NCBI GenBank assembly: GCA_965200925.1
Contig: OZ241738.1
Span: 3,162,001-3,226,000, forward strand
Source: WTGU01 sp965200925
Lineage (GTDB): Bacteria; Pseudomonadota; Alphaproteobacteria; UBA828
DNA length: 64,000 nucleotides
Reading direction: 5' to 3'
In this document: positions 44,759 to 52,280 of the stretch, piece by piece
Numbering within the stretch: the first letter of the stretch is position 1
Layout of the letters: the number at the start of each line of letters is the position of its first letter
Program-made: the position numbers and the translations under genes
Notes under the pieces: model-generated
The model's database searches: none
What the model saw: the letters and a program-made list of their open reading frames with translations, nothing else
What the model was told of the DNA's origin: nothing

Positions 44759-45297
44759 TCGGGATCGACGAGAGCCGGCCGTTCCGCGCCGTCAACATCG
44801 CCGTGCTCACGGTCTCGGATTCGCGCAGCCCCGCGCAGGACCGGTCGGGCCGGGTCCTGGCTGAGCGCATCGCGGCGGCCGGCCACCGCGTGGCGGCGCG
44901 CCGCCTCGTCGCCGACGAGCGGCGCGCGATCACCGCCGCGCTGCGCGGCTGGATCGCCGACCCGGCGGTGGACGTGGCGATCGCCACCGGCGGCACCGGC
45001 GTGACCGGCCGCGACGTGACGCCGGAGGCGTTCCACGAGGTCTATGAGCGGGAGATCCCGGGCTTCGGCGAGCTGTTCCGCCAGCTGAGCTATGATCTGA
45101 TCGGCACCTCGACGATGCAGTCGCGCGCCACTGGCGGCGTGGCGGGGGGCACCTACCTGTTCGCCCTGCCCGGCTCCCCCGGCGCCTGCAAGGACGGCTG
45201 GGACAAGATCCTGCGCCATCAGCTCGACTACCGCTGGCGCCCGTGCAACCTGGTGGAGCTGATGCCCCGCCTGCGGGAGAGCGAGCGGCGCGGCTGA
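44755..45297 (+). CDS. moaB: MoaB/Mog-type molybdenum cofactor biosynthesis protein
   Basis: A 180-residue protein of the MoCF-binding fold, acting on molybdopterin (adenylylation or a related step). Motifs: VLTVSDSRSPAQDRSG near the N-terminus, ATGGTGVTGRDVTPEA near residue 80, and FALPGSPGACKDGWDKI near 140. GTG 44755 overlaps the UDG stop by 4 nt. No other moa or mob gene is visible in the window. Confidence 0.92.
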   Translation: MIGIDESRPFRAVNIAVLTVSDSRSPAQDRSGRVLAERIAAAGHRVAARRLVADERRAITAALRGWIADPAVDVAIATGGTGVTGRDVTPEAFHEVYEREIPGFGELFRQLSYDLIGTSTMQSRATGGVAGGTYLFALPGSPGACKDGWDKILRHQLDYRWRPCNLVELMPRLRESERRG

Positions 45298-45322
45298 TCG
45301 CGGGAGCGAAGGAGGAGACGAA

Positions 45323-45715
45323 GTGGAGAAAGAGATCATCGAGATTCCCGGGCTGTCCGAGGCGCTGCGCGGGGTCGGCGCGCCGCTTTCGCCCTGCGTC
45401 CGGGCGGGCGGGTTCCTCTTCATCTCCGGCCTCCCGCCGCTCGATCTCGACACGGGCGGCATGGTGCGCGGCGGGATCGAGGCCCAGACCGAGCAGGTGC
45501 TTCGTAACGTCCAGCACACGCTGGAGAGCGCCGGCTCGTCCCTCGACCGCGTGGTGAAGGCCACGATCTACATCACCAACGCCGCCTATTTCAAAACCGT
45601 GAACGAGATCTACGGGCGCTACTTCCCGCAGGAGCCGCCGGCGCGGACCTTCGTCGCCATGGCCTCGTGGCCGCTGGAGTTCGACATCGAGATCGAGTGC
45701 GTCGCGCTGGCCTGA
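45323..45715 (+). CDS. RidA/YjgF family enamine/imine deaminase
   Basis: A 130-residue trimeric-type protein that hydrolyses reactive enamines such as 2-aminoacrylate. Motifs: VRAGGFLFISGLPPLD near residue 32 and the C-terminal PPARTFVAMASWP with the conserved Arg that binds the carboxylate. The GTG start at 45323 follows a strong AAGGAGGAGA site at 45309-45318. Its last 97 nt are overlapped antisense by the tail of the convergent glycosyltransferase reading frame. Confidence 0.92.
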   Translation: MEKEIIEIPGLSEALRGVGAPLSPCVRAGGFLFISGLPPLDLDTGGMVRGGIEAQTEQVLRNVQHTLESAGSSLDRVVKATIYITNAAYFKTVNEIYGRYFPQEPPARTFVAMASWPLEFDIEIECVALA

Positions 45716-46308
45716 GCGCGCCAGCGGCGGAAGGCCGGGCCGTCGTCCACATCCGCGAGACGGTCGACGACGGCCACGCGGAAGGTCGCCGGCACGTTGC
45801 GCCGCGTGTCGGCGAACGCCGCCGGTGTGGACCAGCGCACGCCCCGGAAGAGGTCGAGCCGGCGCGCGCGGGCGCCCAGCCCGACGAGCCAGAAGCCGCC
45901 GTCGTCCGCAGGGCCCAGCGCCACGTCGGCCGCGCCGAGCGCCGCGAACGCCCGTGCCACGTGGCCGCGCGAGAGCGCCGGCACGTCGCTGCCGACGACG
46001 AGCGCGGGGCCGGGCGGCAGGCGCCGGAGCACCCGCGTCATGCGCCGCCCGAGGTCGCCCGTCCCCTGGTCGATGCGGGGGAGGGCGAAGGGCCAGAAGG
46101 CCTCCCGCCCGCGCCAGCGCGAAGGCGTCGTCGCGAGCCAGACGGTCCAGCGGGGATCGCGGGCGAGCGGCGGCACCGCGCGGCGCACCAGGCGGCGGTA
46201 GAAGCGCCAGGCTTCGGGCCGCCCGATGTCGCGCGCGAGCCGCTCCTTCGCCCGGCCGAGCCGGGGTTCCTTGAGAAAGACGGCGAGATGGCGGTCGCGC
46301 GGCCTCAT
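45619..46308 (-). CDS. TIGR04282 family glycosyltransferase (arsenosugar-associated type)
   Basis: A 229-residue GT-A-like protein with VFLKEPRLGRAKERLA at the start, GSDVPALSRGHV and GPADDGGFWLVGL, characteristic of this family, which is often annotated with arsenosugar biosynthesis together with TIGR04283. Conserved sequence ends near the DDGPAFRRW block (about residue 200); the last 30 or so residues run antisense into the ridA gene because no earlier stop exists. Start ATG 46308 overlaps the stop of the partner glycosyltransferase gene (ATGA). Confidence 0.82.
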   Translation of the reverse strand: MRPRDRHLAVFLKEPRLGRAKERLARDIGRPEAWRFYRRLVRRAVPPLARDPRWTVWLATTPSRWRGREAFWPFALPRIDQGTGDLGRRMTRVLRRLPPGPALVVGSDVPALSRGHVARAFAALGAADVALGPADDGGFWLVGLGARARRLDLFRGVRWSTPAAFADTRRNVPATFRVAVVDRLADVDDGPAFRRWRAQASATHSISMSNSSGHEAMATKVRAGGSCGK

Positions 46309-47006
46309 CCATAAAGCCGCGCCACGGTCTCCGCCCGCACGCCGAGGGCGAAGAGCGCGAGGCAGAGGGCGTTGCGCGCCATGCGCGGCAGGTAGCCCGC
46401 GCGCCGGTAGCGCGCGGCCGAGGTGACGGCGGGCGTGGCCAGGCGGGCGAGCCGCCGCCGCCCGATCCGCCGGACGAGGTCCACGTCCTCCATCAGCGGC
46501 AGCGGGCGGAAGCCGCGCAGCGCGGCGTAGAACGCGCGGTGGATCAGCAGGCCCTGGTCGCCGTAAGGCAGGCCGAACAGGCGGCAGCGCCAGAGGACGA
46601 GTCGTTCGAGCAGGCGCGCGGCGGGCGCATCGTCGTCGAGCGCGAAGCGGAAGGCGGCCGCACGCTCCCGGCTGGCCGGTGCCCGGATGAAGGCCCGCAC
46701 CTCCGCGTGCCAGCCCGGCCCGAGGCGCGTGTCGGCGTGAAGAAACAGCAGCCATTCGCCGCCCGCCGCTGCGGCGCCGGCGCCGAGCTGCCGGCCGCGC
46801 CCGGCCGCCGTTCTCACCCATCGCGCGCCGTGGCGGACGGCTTCGGCGCGCGTGCCGTCCCGCGAACCGCCGTCCGCGACCAGGACCTCGACGGCGCCCG
46901 CGCGCGCACCGAGCGCCGCGATTCCGGGCTTCAGGCTCTCCAGGGTCGCGCCCAGGGCAGCGGCGGCGTCGAGAGTCGGGATCACGATGCTGAGGGCCGG
47001 TTTCAC
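46305..47006 (-). CDS. TIGR04283 family glycosyltransferase 2 (arsenosugar-associated type)
   Basis: A family 2 glycosyltransferase of about 233 residues: LSIVIPTLDAAAALGATL at the N-terminus, EVLVADGGSRDGT (nucleotide-sugar site), LFLHADTRLGP and GLPYGDQGLLIHR. This is the usual partner of TIGR04282. GTG 47006 is preferred as it puts the first strand at the N-terminus; a TTG at 47042 would add 12 residues. Whether arsenic is truly the substrate here is not shown; an ArsC-like gene lies about 10 kb away. Confidence 0.83.
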   Translation of the reverse strand: MKPALSIVIPTLDAAAALGATLESLKPGIAALGARAGAVEVLVADGGSRDGTRAEAVRHGARWVRTAAGRGRQLGAGAAAAGGEWLLFLHADTRLGPGWHAEVRAFIRAPASRERAAAFRFALDDDAPAARLLERLVLWRCRLFGLPYGDQGLLIHRAFYAALRGFRPLPLMEDVDLVRRIGRRRLARLATPAVTSAARYRRAGYLPRMARNALCLALFALGVRAETVARLYG

Positions 47007-47066
47007 GGCGCCGACAATGGCCGGGCAGCGGCGGCTGGTCAATTCGGACGGGGCGGCGCGCCGGGA

Positions 47067-47432
47067 TCAGCCGAGGGGCGGGGTGCGGACGGTCATCTTG
47101 CCGCGCAGCGCGGGCGGGGTCTTCGCCTCGGGCACCGCGCCCCGGGGGCTGGCCCGATAGGCGCGGGCGTAGGCGAGGACGGCGGCGGCGTCTTCCGGGG
47201 CGAGCCGGCTGAAGCGCAGGTGGTGCTTGCCGCGTGCGCGGAAGGCGACGTTGCACGGGCTCTTGCAGCCGTTCAGGCAGTGCACGGCGCGCAGCGTGAG
47301 GCCCTTCGGCAGGGGGTCCGCGGCCTCCCGCACCGCCTCCAGCAGGAAGGTGCCCTGGCGCTTGCCGTCGCGCTCGCGCGCGGCCTCCGACCAGACGCAG
47401 GAGCGGCAGATATAGACGGTCGCGGCGGCCAT
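47067..47432 (-). CDS. DUF1636 ferredoxin-like small protein
   Basis: A 121-residue protein with Cys9, Cys12, Cys52, Cys56 and Cys60 (CRSC ... CLNGCKSPC), a pattern like thioredoxin-fold 2Fe-2S ferredoxins. DUF1636 members are found in many proteobacteria, often near metal or cobalamin genes; the role is not established. ATG 47432. It lies 8 nt after the alpha/beta hydrolase stop, in the same direction. Confidence 0.85.
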   Translation of the reverse strand: MAAATVYICRSCVWSEAARERDGKRQGTFLLEAVREAADPLPKGLTLRAVHCLNGCKSPCNVAFRARGKHHLRFSRLAPEDAAAVLAYARAYRASPRGAVPEAKTPPALRGKMTVRTPPLG

Positions 47433-47439
47433 GCGCGGC

Positions 47440-48207
47440 CTAGTTGTGGTAGAAGTTGAGGAGGGCGGCGGTGACCTGCGCCGGTTTCTCGATCGGTGCC
47501 CAGTGGCCGCAGCCGGTGAGCACGATGAGGCGGGCGTTGGCGATGCGCCCGCACAGCGCCTTGACCGCCGGCGGCGGCGAGACGGCGTCCTCGTCCCCCG
47601 TCACCAGCAGCGTCGGGCAGCAGACCTTGTCGAGGTCGGCGCTCGCAGCAGTCGCCAGCGCCTCGCAGCTGCGCGCGTAGCCTTCCGCGTCCTGGCGCAT
47701 GAGGATCTCGCGGACGAAGGCCGCGGCCGCCGGCTGGTGCGCCCTGGTCTCGGCCGAGGTCGCGGCCTGCACGAGGGCGTCGGCGACCGGCGCCATGCCT
47801 TCCTTGCGGGCGAGCGCCGCGCGTTCCCTGACGGCGGTGCGCGCCGGCGCCGGCGGCTCCGCCAGCGGGCCGACGAGCGCCAGGCTCTTCGCCCGCTCCG
47901 GCCGGGCGGCGGCGATGTGCTGGCAGACGATCGTGCCCATGGAGTGGCCGCAGAGATGGGCGGCTTCGATATCGAGCGCGTCCATGAGCGCCGTCACGTC
48001 GGCGGCGAAGGAGTCGATCGAGAGGGCGCCCGTGGCCGGCGAGCGCCCGGCGCCTTCGAGGTCGAGACGCACGACCCGGAAGAAGCGGGCCAGCGGCGCG
48101 GCCTGCGGGAACCAGCTGTTGCCGGTGCCGCCCAGCCCGTGGACCATCACCACGGCCTCTCCTTCGCCCTGCTGCTCGACCGCGATTTCCTTGCCGTTCA
48201 CGTCCAT
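47440..48207 (-). CDS. Alpha/beta-fold hydrolase
   Basis: A 255-residue hydrolase of the 3-oxoadipate enol-lactonase-like group. It shows the oxyanion segment VMVHGLGGTGNSW, the nucleophile elbow GHSMG (Ser about 95), an acid in VTGDEDAVSPP and the C-terminal GCGHWAPIEKP with the catalytic His. Start ATG 48207 was chosen because GGGGAGGAAG lies just upstream; an in-frame start at 48237 would place the ribosome site inside the gene. The substrate is unknown. Confidence 0.88.
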   Translation of the reverse strand: MDVNGKEIAVEQQGEGEAVVMVHGLGGTGNSWFPQAAPLARFFRVVRLDLEGAGRSPATGALSIDSFAADVTALMDALDIEAAHLCGHSMGTIVCQHIAAARPERAKSLALVGPLAEPPAPARTAVRERAALARKEGMAPVADALVQAATSAETRAHQPAAAAFVREILMRQDAEGYARSCEALATAASADLDKVCCPTLLVTGDEDAVSPPPAVKALCGRIANARLIVLTGCGHWAPIEKPAQVTAALLNFYHN

Positions 48208-48340
48208 CGCTTCCTCCCCCGCTGCGCCTCCGCCCATACCACGCCCCCGCCGCCCGCGCGAGGCGGTCGCGCCCGCACCCGTGAAGAAGCCCGGGGTTCG
48301 GTCCGGGATTTCGGCCCGGGATTCGATCGGCGCCGGGCGG

Positions 48341-49282
48341 TCAGCGGGAAAGGCAGCGGACGAGGGAGTCCGCGAGGGTGTGCATCAGGGTGAAATAGGC
48401 GTCGGTGCCGGGCGCTATGTCTGCGCCGAGGGGGTCAAGCACGGCGCTTCGGGCGCCCGTTCCCTCGACGACGGCGTCGACGACGCGCGCCGGGTATTGC
48501 GGCTCGGCGAACACGCAGCGGATGTCGGACTCGACGATCCGCGCGCGGATCTCCGAGAGGCGCCGGGCGCTCGGCGGGCGCTCGGGGCTCACGGCGATGG
48601 CGCCCACCGCATGGGTGCCGTAACGCGCCTCGAAATAGTGGTAGGCGTCGTGGAAGACGACGTAGGGGACGGCGCGCACCGGCTCGAGCGCGGCCCGCAG
48701 CGCCCGGTCCAGCGCCTCCAGCCGCGCCTCGAGGGCCGCCGCGTTGGCTTGGTAGCGCGGCCCGTTGGCGTGGTCGAACGCGCGCAACTCGTCCGCGATC
48801 GTGGCGACCATGCGCGCCGCGTTGGCGGGGTCGAGCCAGACATGGCCGTCATAGGCGTCGTCATGCGCGTGGTCGTGGTGCCCATGGTCATCCTGCTCGT
48901 GTTCATGGTGGTCGTCATGCGCGGGTGTCTGCCACGGGCCGGCCGCGCGCGGCGGCAGCAGCGTGAGGCCGGCGCGCTCGGCGAGCGCCACCGCCGTGCC
49001 GGGCGCCAGACTCTCGATCACGTGCGGGAGGAAGCTTTCGATCGGCGGGCCGATCCAGAACAGCCGATCCGCCTCGGCCACGGCACGCGCCTCCGAAGGC
49101 TTGAGGGCGTAGGCATGGGGCGAGCCCGCGCCCCGAATCAGCAGGCGGGGCGTGCCCACGCCTTCCATCACCCCGACCACCAGCGCATGGACCGGGCCGA
49201 TCGAGGCGACGACGGCGGGCGCGGCGAAGGCCCCCGCCGGCAGGAAGAGAACCGCGATCAATCCGAGCGCCAGCCACCGCAT
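48341..49282 (-). CDS. znuA: ZnuA, zinc ABC transporter substrate-binding protein
   Basis: A 313-residue periplasmic zinc-binding protein. Signal peptide about 1-20 (ending GAFAAP). Zinc ligands expected at H56 (SPHAY), H147 (GHVWLDP) and a later His in the FHDAYHYFE block. A His/Asp-rich loop at residues 122-142, typical of ZnuA, helps collect zinc. ATG 49282 has GGAGG at the right distance; GTG 49288 is an in-frame alternative. A Zur box lies just upstream. The znuB and znuC genes and zur are not adjacent, which is unusual. Confidence 0.93.
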   Translation of the reverse strand: MRWLALGLIAVLFLPAGAFAAPAVVASIGPVHALVVGVMEGVGTPRLLIRGAGSPHAYALKPSEARAVAEADRLFWIGPPIESFLPHVIESLAPGTAVALAERAGLTLLPPRAAGPWQTPAHDDHHEHEQDDHGHHDHAHDDAYDGHVWLDPANAARMVATIADELRAFDHANGPRYQANAAALEARLEALDRALRAALEPVRAVPYVVFHDAYHYFEARYGTHAVGAIAVSPERPPSARRLSEIRARIVESDIRCVFAEPQYPARVVDAVVEGTGARSAVLDPLGADIAPGTDAYFTLMHTLADSLVRCLSR

Positions 49283-49299
49283 CGCCACCTCCCCGTTGA

Positions 49300-49322
49300 G
49301 ATTTGTTATAACATATCACTTC
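49300..49322 (-). promoter_or_regulatory. Zur box upstream of znuA
   Basis: A 23-bp near-palindrome with the core GTTATAAC and GA ... TTC ends. By eye it agrees with the proteobacterial Zur consensus at about 18 of 22 informative positions. It lies 18 bp before the znuA start, overlapping the likely promoter, so zinc-loaded Zur would repress transcription. It stands out as an AT-rich island. Confidence 0.82.
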
Positions 49323-49498
49323 TCTGCGGCGTGTCAACGGAACCGCGTGGTTCGACGATCGATGCGTGGGCGGAGGAACGAAGGGGAGCCTCCGGGCGCG
49401 CCTCGCGGCCCGGAAAGCCCAGGAACTAGGAAGGTGCACACGGGCCGGGTTCCGCGCCCACCTCCGAAGCCGCCCACAGCACGGCCTACGGCGCGCCC

Positions 49499-49516
49499 GG
49501 GGGGGGGGGGGGGGGG
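49499..49516 (+). repeat. G homopolymer, 18 bases
   Basis: Eighteen consecutive G in an otherwise non-coding stretch (49323-49591). It does not lie in any frame that I can support as a gene. It is about 75 bp before the small peptide and about 145 bp before the coiled-coil membrane protein. Tracts of this length slip readily; it could also be an assembly or sequencing artefact. Confidence 0.9.
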
Positions 49517-49591
49517 TGACGCACCGGGCGCAATCGTCACGCTTGCCACCTTGGCTTCGGCCGCAACCGCTACCGCTACAGGGAGAGAACG

Positions 49592-49657
49592 GTGAACCCC
49601 TTCAAGCTCGCACTCTGTCTCGCATTCGCCATCCCGTTCGCCCTTGCGCGGCGTTAG
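49592..49657 (+). CDS. Possible 21-residue hydrophobic peptide
   Basis: GTG-started frame MNPFKLALCLAFAIPFALARR behind GGGAGAG. It resembles a bare signal peptide or small membrane peptide and stops 4 nt before the ATG of the coiled-coil membrane protein, so it could be a coupled leader. It may equally be chance. Confidence 0.25.
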   Translation: MNPFKLALCLAFAIPFALARR

Positions 49658-49661
49658 GGTT

Positions 49662-49931
49662 ATGGCAACCGCAGCCCCCGCCACGGCTTCCCCGGAGGTT
49701 GCCACCAAGGCGGACATTGCCGACCTCAAGGCAGGCATCGTAGCCGAGATTGCCGCCCTCAAGGTAGACCATGCCGACCTCAAGACAGACATTGCCAGTC
49801 TCAAGACAGACATTGCCGACCGCGAAACCCGGTTGGTATGGCGCTTGTTCGCCGTCATCGGGGCCGCCGTCGCAATCCTCATCGCCACCATTGCCGCCGC
49901 CGCCACCGTGGCAAGCGTCTTCGTAGGGTAG
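49662..49931 (+). CDS. Small coiled-coil membrane protein (DUF1640-like architecture)
   Basis: An 89-residue protein of unknown function. Residues 14-58 are a heptad-repeat coiled coil (KADIADLKAGI ... DLKTDIASLKTDIADRE) with repeated LK-x-DIA units, followed by one transmembrane helix (61-86). The architecture resembles the DUF1640/CCDC90-like family of coiled-coil proteins anchored by a C-terminal helix. The repeat is visible at DNA level (CTCAAGACAGACATTGCC twice). ATG 49662 was chosen over TTG 49644. A second protein with heptad repeats and one helix, in the opposite order, lies at 58399. Confidence 0.6.
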   Translation: MATAAPATASPEVATKADIADLKAGIVAEIAALKVDHADLKTDIASLKTDIADRETRLVWRLFAVIGAAVAILIATIAAAATVASVFVG

Positions 49932-50228
49932 CCGCCCCGTTGATGGCGCCAGGCCAGCGCCATAGCGCCGCCAGGATTGCCGGGCCGGGCCGTCGGGGGT
50001 TGTGGGCTACCCGCCGGCGCCTGTGCGCGCTCTCACGGGCCGCCTACGGCCCTTGTGGGCCAGTTCCGCGCGCCCGCCCCACAGAGGGTGGGGAGCTTCC
50101 CGCCGGCGTCGGCGCCCGCCGGCAAAGCAACATGTAGACGTGCGCGCCCCTCCCCTCGAAGCCGACGTTCCCGGCCTCACACGTGCACGCGCGGGGGGTT
50201 GCGGGGGTTATCGAACATCCGCCGTCCC
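49932..50228. other. Intergenic region before the VapBC module
   Basis: No supported gene. GC-rich with several imperfect inverted repeats (for example GGCGC ... GCGCC around 49946-49970). It ends at the antitoxin ATG. Confidence 0.4.
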
Positions 50229-50381
50229 ATGGCACCGCCGGAGGGGCGACTGGTGATCGAAAAGGCCGAGGCGGTGGAGCGTCGGTTGCATGGCCTCTTC
50301 CGGCGGTTCGAGGGACGCCGCCTCGCCGACGAACTCATCGCGGCGCGACGAGCGGCGGCGCGGCGGGAAGGCGGTTCGTGA
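50229..50381 (+). CDS. vapB: Short VapB-type antitoxin (possibly N-terminally truncated)
   Basis: A 50-residue, strongly charged protein with the C-terminal segment GRRLADELIAARRAAARRE, a pattern seen at the toxin-binding end of antitoxins paired with PIN toxins. Its stop overlaps the vapC start (GTGA), which strongly supports a toxin-antitoxin pair. A DNA-binding N-terminal domain (AbrB or ribbon-helix-helix) is not visible here or in neighbouring frames, so autoregulation may be lost or the antitoxin may be a minimal form. Confidence 0.6.
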   Translation: MAPPEGRLVIEKAEAVERRLHGLFRRFEGRRLADELIAARRAAARREGGS

Positions 50382-50758
50382 GCGCCGTGCTCGACGCATC
50401 CGCCTTGCTCGCCTACCTGCAACAGGAACCTGGCGGCGAGACGGTGAAGGCCGTCATCGAAGGCGCGGCCATGTCCACGGTGAACTGGTCCGAGGTCGTC
50501 CGGAAGACGGCCGGTCCGGCGGACGAAACGGCGGAAATCCGGCGCAGCCTCCAGTTCCTGGGCTTGACGTTCGCGCCGTTCTCGAGCGCTCAGGCCGAGA
50601 CCGCCGGCCGGCTGCGGGAGAAAACGGGCAGCTTCGGGCTCTCCCTGGGCGACCGCGCCTGCCTCGCCCTCGGCATCGATACGGGAGAGACCGTCTACAC
50701 CGCGGATCGGGCGTGGCTCCGGTTGGCTCTCGGCGTGGACGTCGCGGCGATCCGGTAG
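50378..50758 (+). CDS. vapC: VapC-type PIN-domain ribonuclease toxin
   Basis: A 126-residue PIN protein with the complete acidic set: D6 (VLDASALLAYL), E39 (NWSEV), D92 (LSLGDRACLALG) and D110 (TADRAW). It should cleave tRNA or other RNA when free of antitoxin. GTG 50378 overlaps the upstream antitoxin stop. The length is normal and no lesion is seen, so the toxin looks intact, unlike the HigBA remains 5 kb away. Confidence 0.88.
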   Translation: MSAVLDASALLAYLQQEPGGETVKAVIEGAAMSTVNWSEVVRKTAGPADETAEIRRSLQFLGLTFAPFSSAQAETAGRLREKTGSFGLSLGDRACLALGIDTGETVYTADRAWLRLALGVDVAAIR

Positions 50759-50778
50759 CGCGGGCCGGCGGGCGCGGC

Positions 50779-51081
50779 TCAGAAGCCGTGTTTCGCGGCC
50801 TCCTCGGCGTATTTGCGCTTCTGCTCTTCCGTGGCCTCGGTCTGGAAGGTCGCCTTCCACTCGGCGTAGGTCATGCCGTAGACCAGTTCGCGGGCCTCTT
50901 CCAGGTCCATGGCGATGCCCTTCTCCTCGGCGGCGGCGCGGTACCATTTGGAGAGGCAGTTGCGGCAGAAGCCCGCGAGATTCATGAGGTCGATGTTCTG
51001 CACGTCCGTGCGCTTGCGCAGATGCGCGACCAGGGTGCGGAAGGCGGCGGCCTCCAGGGCCGTCCGGGTCTCGTCATTCAT
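50779..51081 (-). CDS. DUF1244 family protein
   Basis: A 100-residue protein, mostly helical, with the conserved FCRNCLSKWYRAAA Cys pair and MTYAEWKATFQ. DUF1244 is widespread in proteobacteria; its function is unknown. Its start overlaps the ubiK stop by 8 nt, so the two are co-translated. Confidence 0.92.
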   Translation of the reverse strand: MNDETRTALEAAAFRTLVAHLRKRTDVQNIDLMNLAGFCRNCLSKWYRAAAEEKGIAMDLEEARELVYGMTYAEWKATFQTEATEEQKRKYAEEAAKHGF

Positions 51082-51343
51082 GGTTCGTCTCCCGCGGCTC
51101 GGCGCGCCGCGCCTCCAGCGCCGTCACCCGCTCGGCCAGCGCCTCGCTCTCGCTCCGCGCCCGCGCCGCCATTTCCTTCACGGCGTCGAACTCGTCGCGC
51201 TTCACGAGGGCCATCCCGGCCAGGAGCCGCTCGAGCCGGCGCCTGACGAGGGCATCGATCTCGCCCCGCAGGCCGCTCGCCGCGCCCATGGCACCGGCCG
51301 CGACCCGGGCAACGTCGTCGAACAGGCGGCTTTCCGTCTGCAT
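51074..51343 (-). CDS. ubiK: UbiK, ubiquinone biosynthesis accessory factor
   Basis: An 89-residue BMFP/UbiK-family protein with an amphipathic N-terminal helix (RLFDDVARVAAGAMGAASG) and a C-terminal coiled coil (about 50-85). It assists assembly of the Ubi complex on membranes. ATG 51343 starts MQTESRLFDD. Overlap with DUF1244 as noted. Confidence 0.88.
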   Translation of the reverse strand: MQTESRLFDDVARVAAGAMGAASGLRGEIDALVRRRLERLLAGMALVKRDEFDAVKEMAARARSESEALAERVTALEARRAEPRETNHE

Positions 51344-51417
51344 CGGCGGTCTCCATCGGGTGGCGGGGGCCAGTATGGCACGGCCGCCCGCGCCGGCAAG
51401 GGCGTCGCGCGCCCGTT

Positions 51418-52014
51418 TCAGTCCGCCGCCGGGCACTCGCGCGGGGAAAGGGCGGCGTAGAGCAGGTGGTCCCGCCACGCGCCGTCGATCCTGAGACAGG
51501 CGCGGGCGCGGCCCTCGCAGCGGAAGCCGCACTTCTCCAGCAGCCGGCGGCTCGCGACGTTGCCCGGCATACAGGCCGCCTCCAGACGATGCAGGCCCAG
51601 CCCCCCGAAGCCGTGGTCGCGGACCCCGGCCAGGGCCTCGGTCATGTAGCCGTTGCGCGCGTAAGGCCGGCCGATCCAGTAGCCGACGCTGCATGATTGT
51701 GCGGCGCCCCGCTGCACGTTGCCGAGCGTCACCCCGCCCAGCAGCGCGTCGTCGGACTTGCGCAGCAGGAAGAAGGCGTAGCCGATGCCGTCCTCGCCGT
51801 CGCGATGCTGGCGGCGGAGGCGCCGGCGGAAGGCGCCTCTGGTCAGCGCGTCGCCGGGCCAGCGCGGCTCCCAGGGCGTCAGGAAGTCGCGCGAGGCGGC
51901 GCGCAACTCCGCCCAGGCCCGCCAGTCGCCCATGCGCGGCGCCCGCAGGTAGAGCGAGCGGGTCCGCAGCGCGGCCGCCCGCCACGCCTCCCGATGGCGG
52001 CCCTGGGCCGCCAT
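51418..52014 (-). CDS. GNAT acetyltransferase, RimJ/RimL-like
   Basis: A 198-residue N-acetyltransferase. LYLRAPRMGDWRAW marks the first strand, ALLGGVTLGNV the core, and VGYWIGRPYARNGYMTEAL the acetyl-CoA loop region, followed by RLEAACMPGNVASRRLLEKCGF. It resembles the enzymes that acetylate ribosomal protein N-termini (RimJ). This is not the missing RimI partner of tsaB, which is of a different subtype. It shares one base with tusA. Confidence 0.85.
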   Translation of the reverse strand: MAAQGRHREAWRAAALRTRSLYLRAPRMGDWRAWAELRAASRDFLTPWEPRWPGDALTRGAFRRRLRRQHRDGEDGIGYAFFLLRKSDDALLGGVTLGNVQRGAAQSCSVGYWIGRPYARNGYMTEALAGVRDHGFGGLGLHRLEAACMPGNVASRRLLEKCGFRCEGRARACLRIDGAWRDHLLYAALSPRECPAAD

Positions 52015-52280
52015 CAGCCGGGCGTTCGGATGCGGAAGGAGAACGTCCCCGCCCGTTCGCTCCAGCCGAGCAGTTCGAACGGCGTCGTTTCGCAGAAATG
52101 CCGGAAGTCGATCACCGAGGCCGGGTCGGTCGCGCGCACCGCGAGCGTCGTGCCCGGCGCCAGGCTCTTCAGGGCCTTCCGCGCCTTGAGCACCGGCAGC
52201 GGGCAGGCCAAGCCGCGCACGTCGAGTTCCACCGCCCGCGGACCGGCCTCGTCAGGCGAAGCGGGCGGCCGTCGCGTCAT
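52014..52280 (-). CDS. TusA/SirA-family sulfur carrier
   Basis: An 88-residue sulfurtransferase-like protein with the CPxP motif (Cys26 in RGLACPLPVLKARKAL), which carries persulfide sulfur in tRNA thiolation, cofactor synthesis or sulfur trafficking. It overlaps the M16 peptidase gene by 29 nt, so it is co-translated with it. Confidence 0.88.
   Translation of the reverse strand: MTRRPPASPDEAGPRAVELDVRGLACPLPVLKARKALKSLAPGTTLAVRATDPASVIDFRHFCETTPFELLGWSERAGTFSFRIRTPG

Noticed and set aside
49334..49963. A 209-codon minus-strand gene spanning the G tract
   Set aside because: Its sequence is the antisense of the coiled-coil gene and a Pro run from the G tract; no conserved motif. Phase variation of this frame is therefore not claimed.
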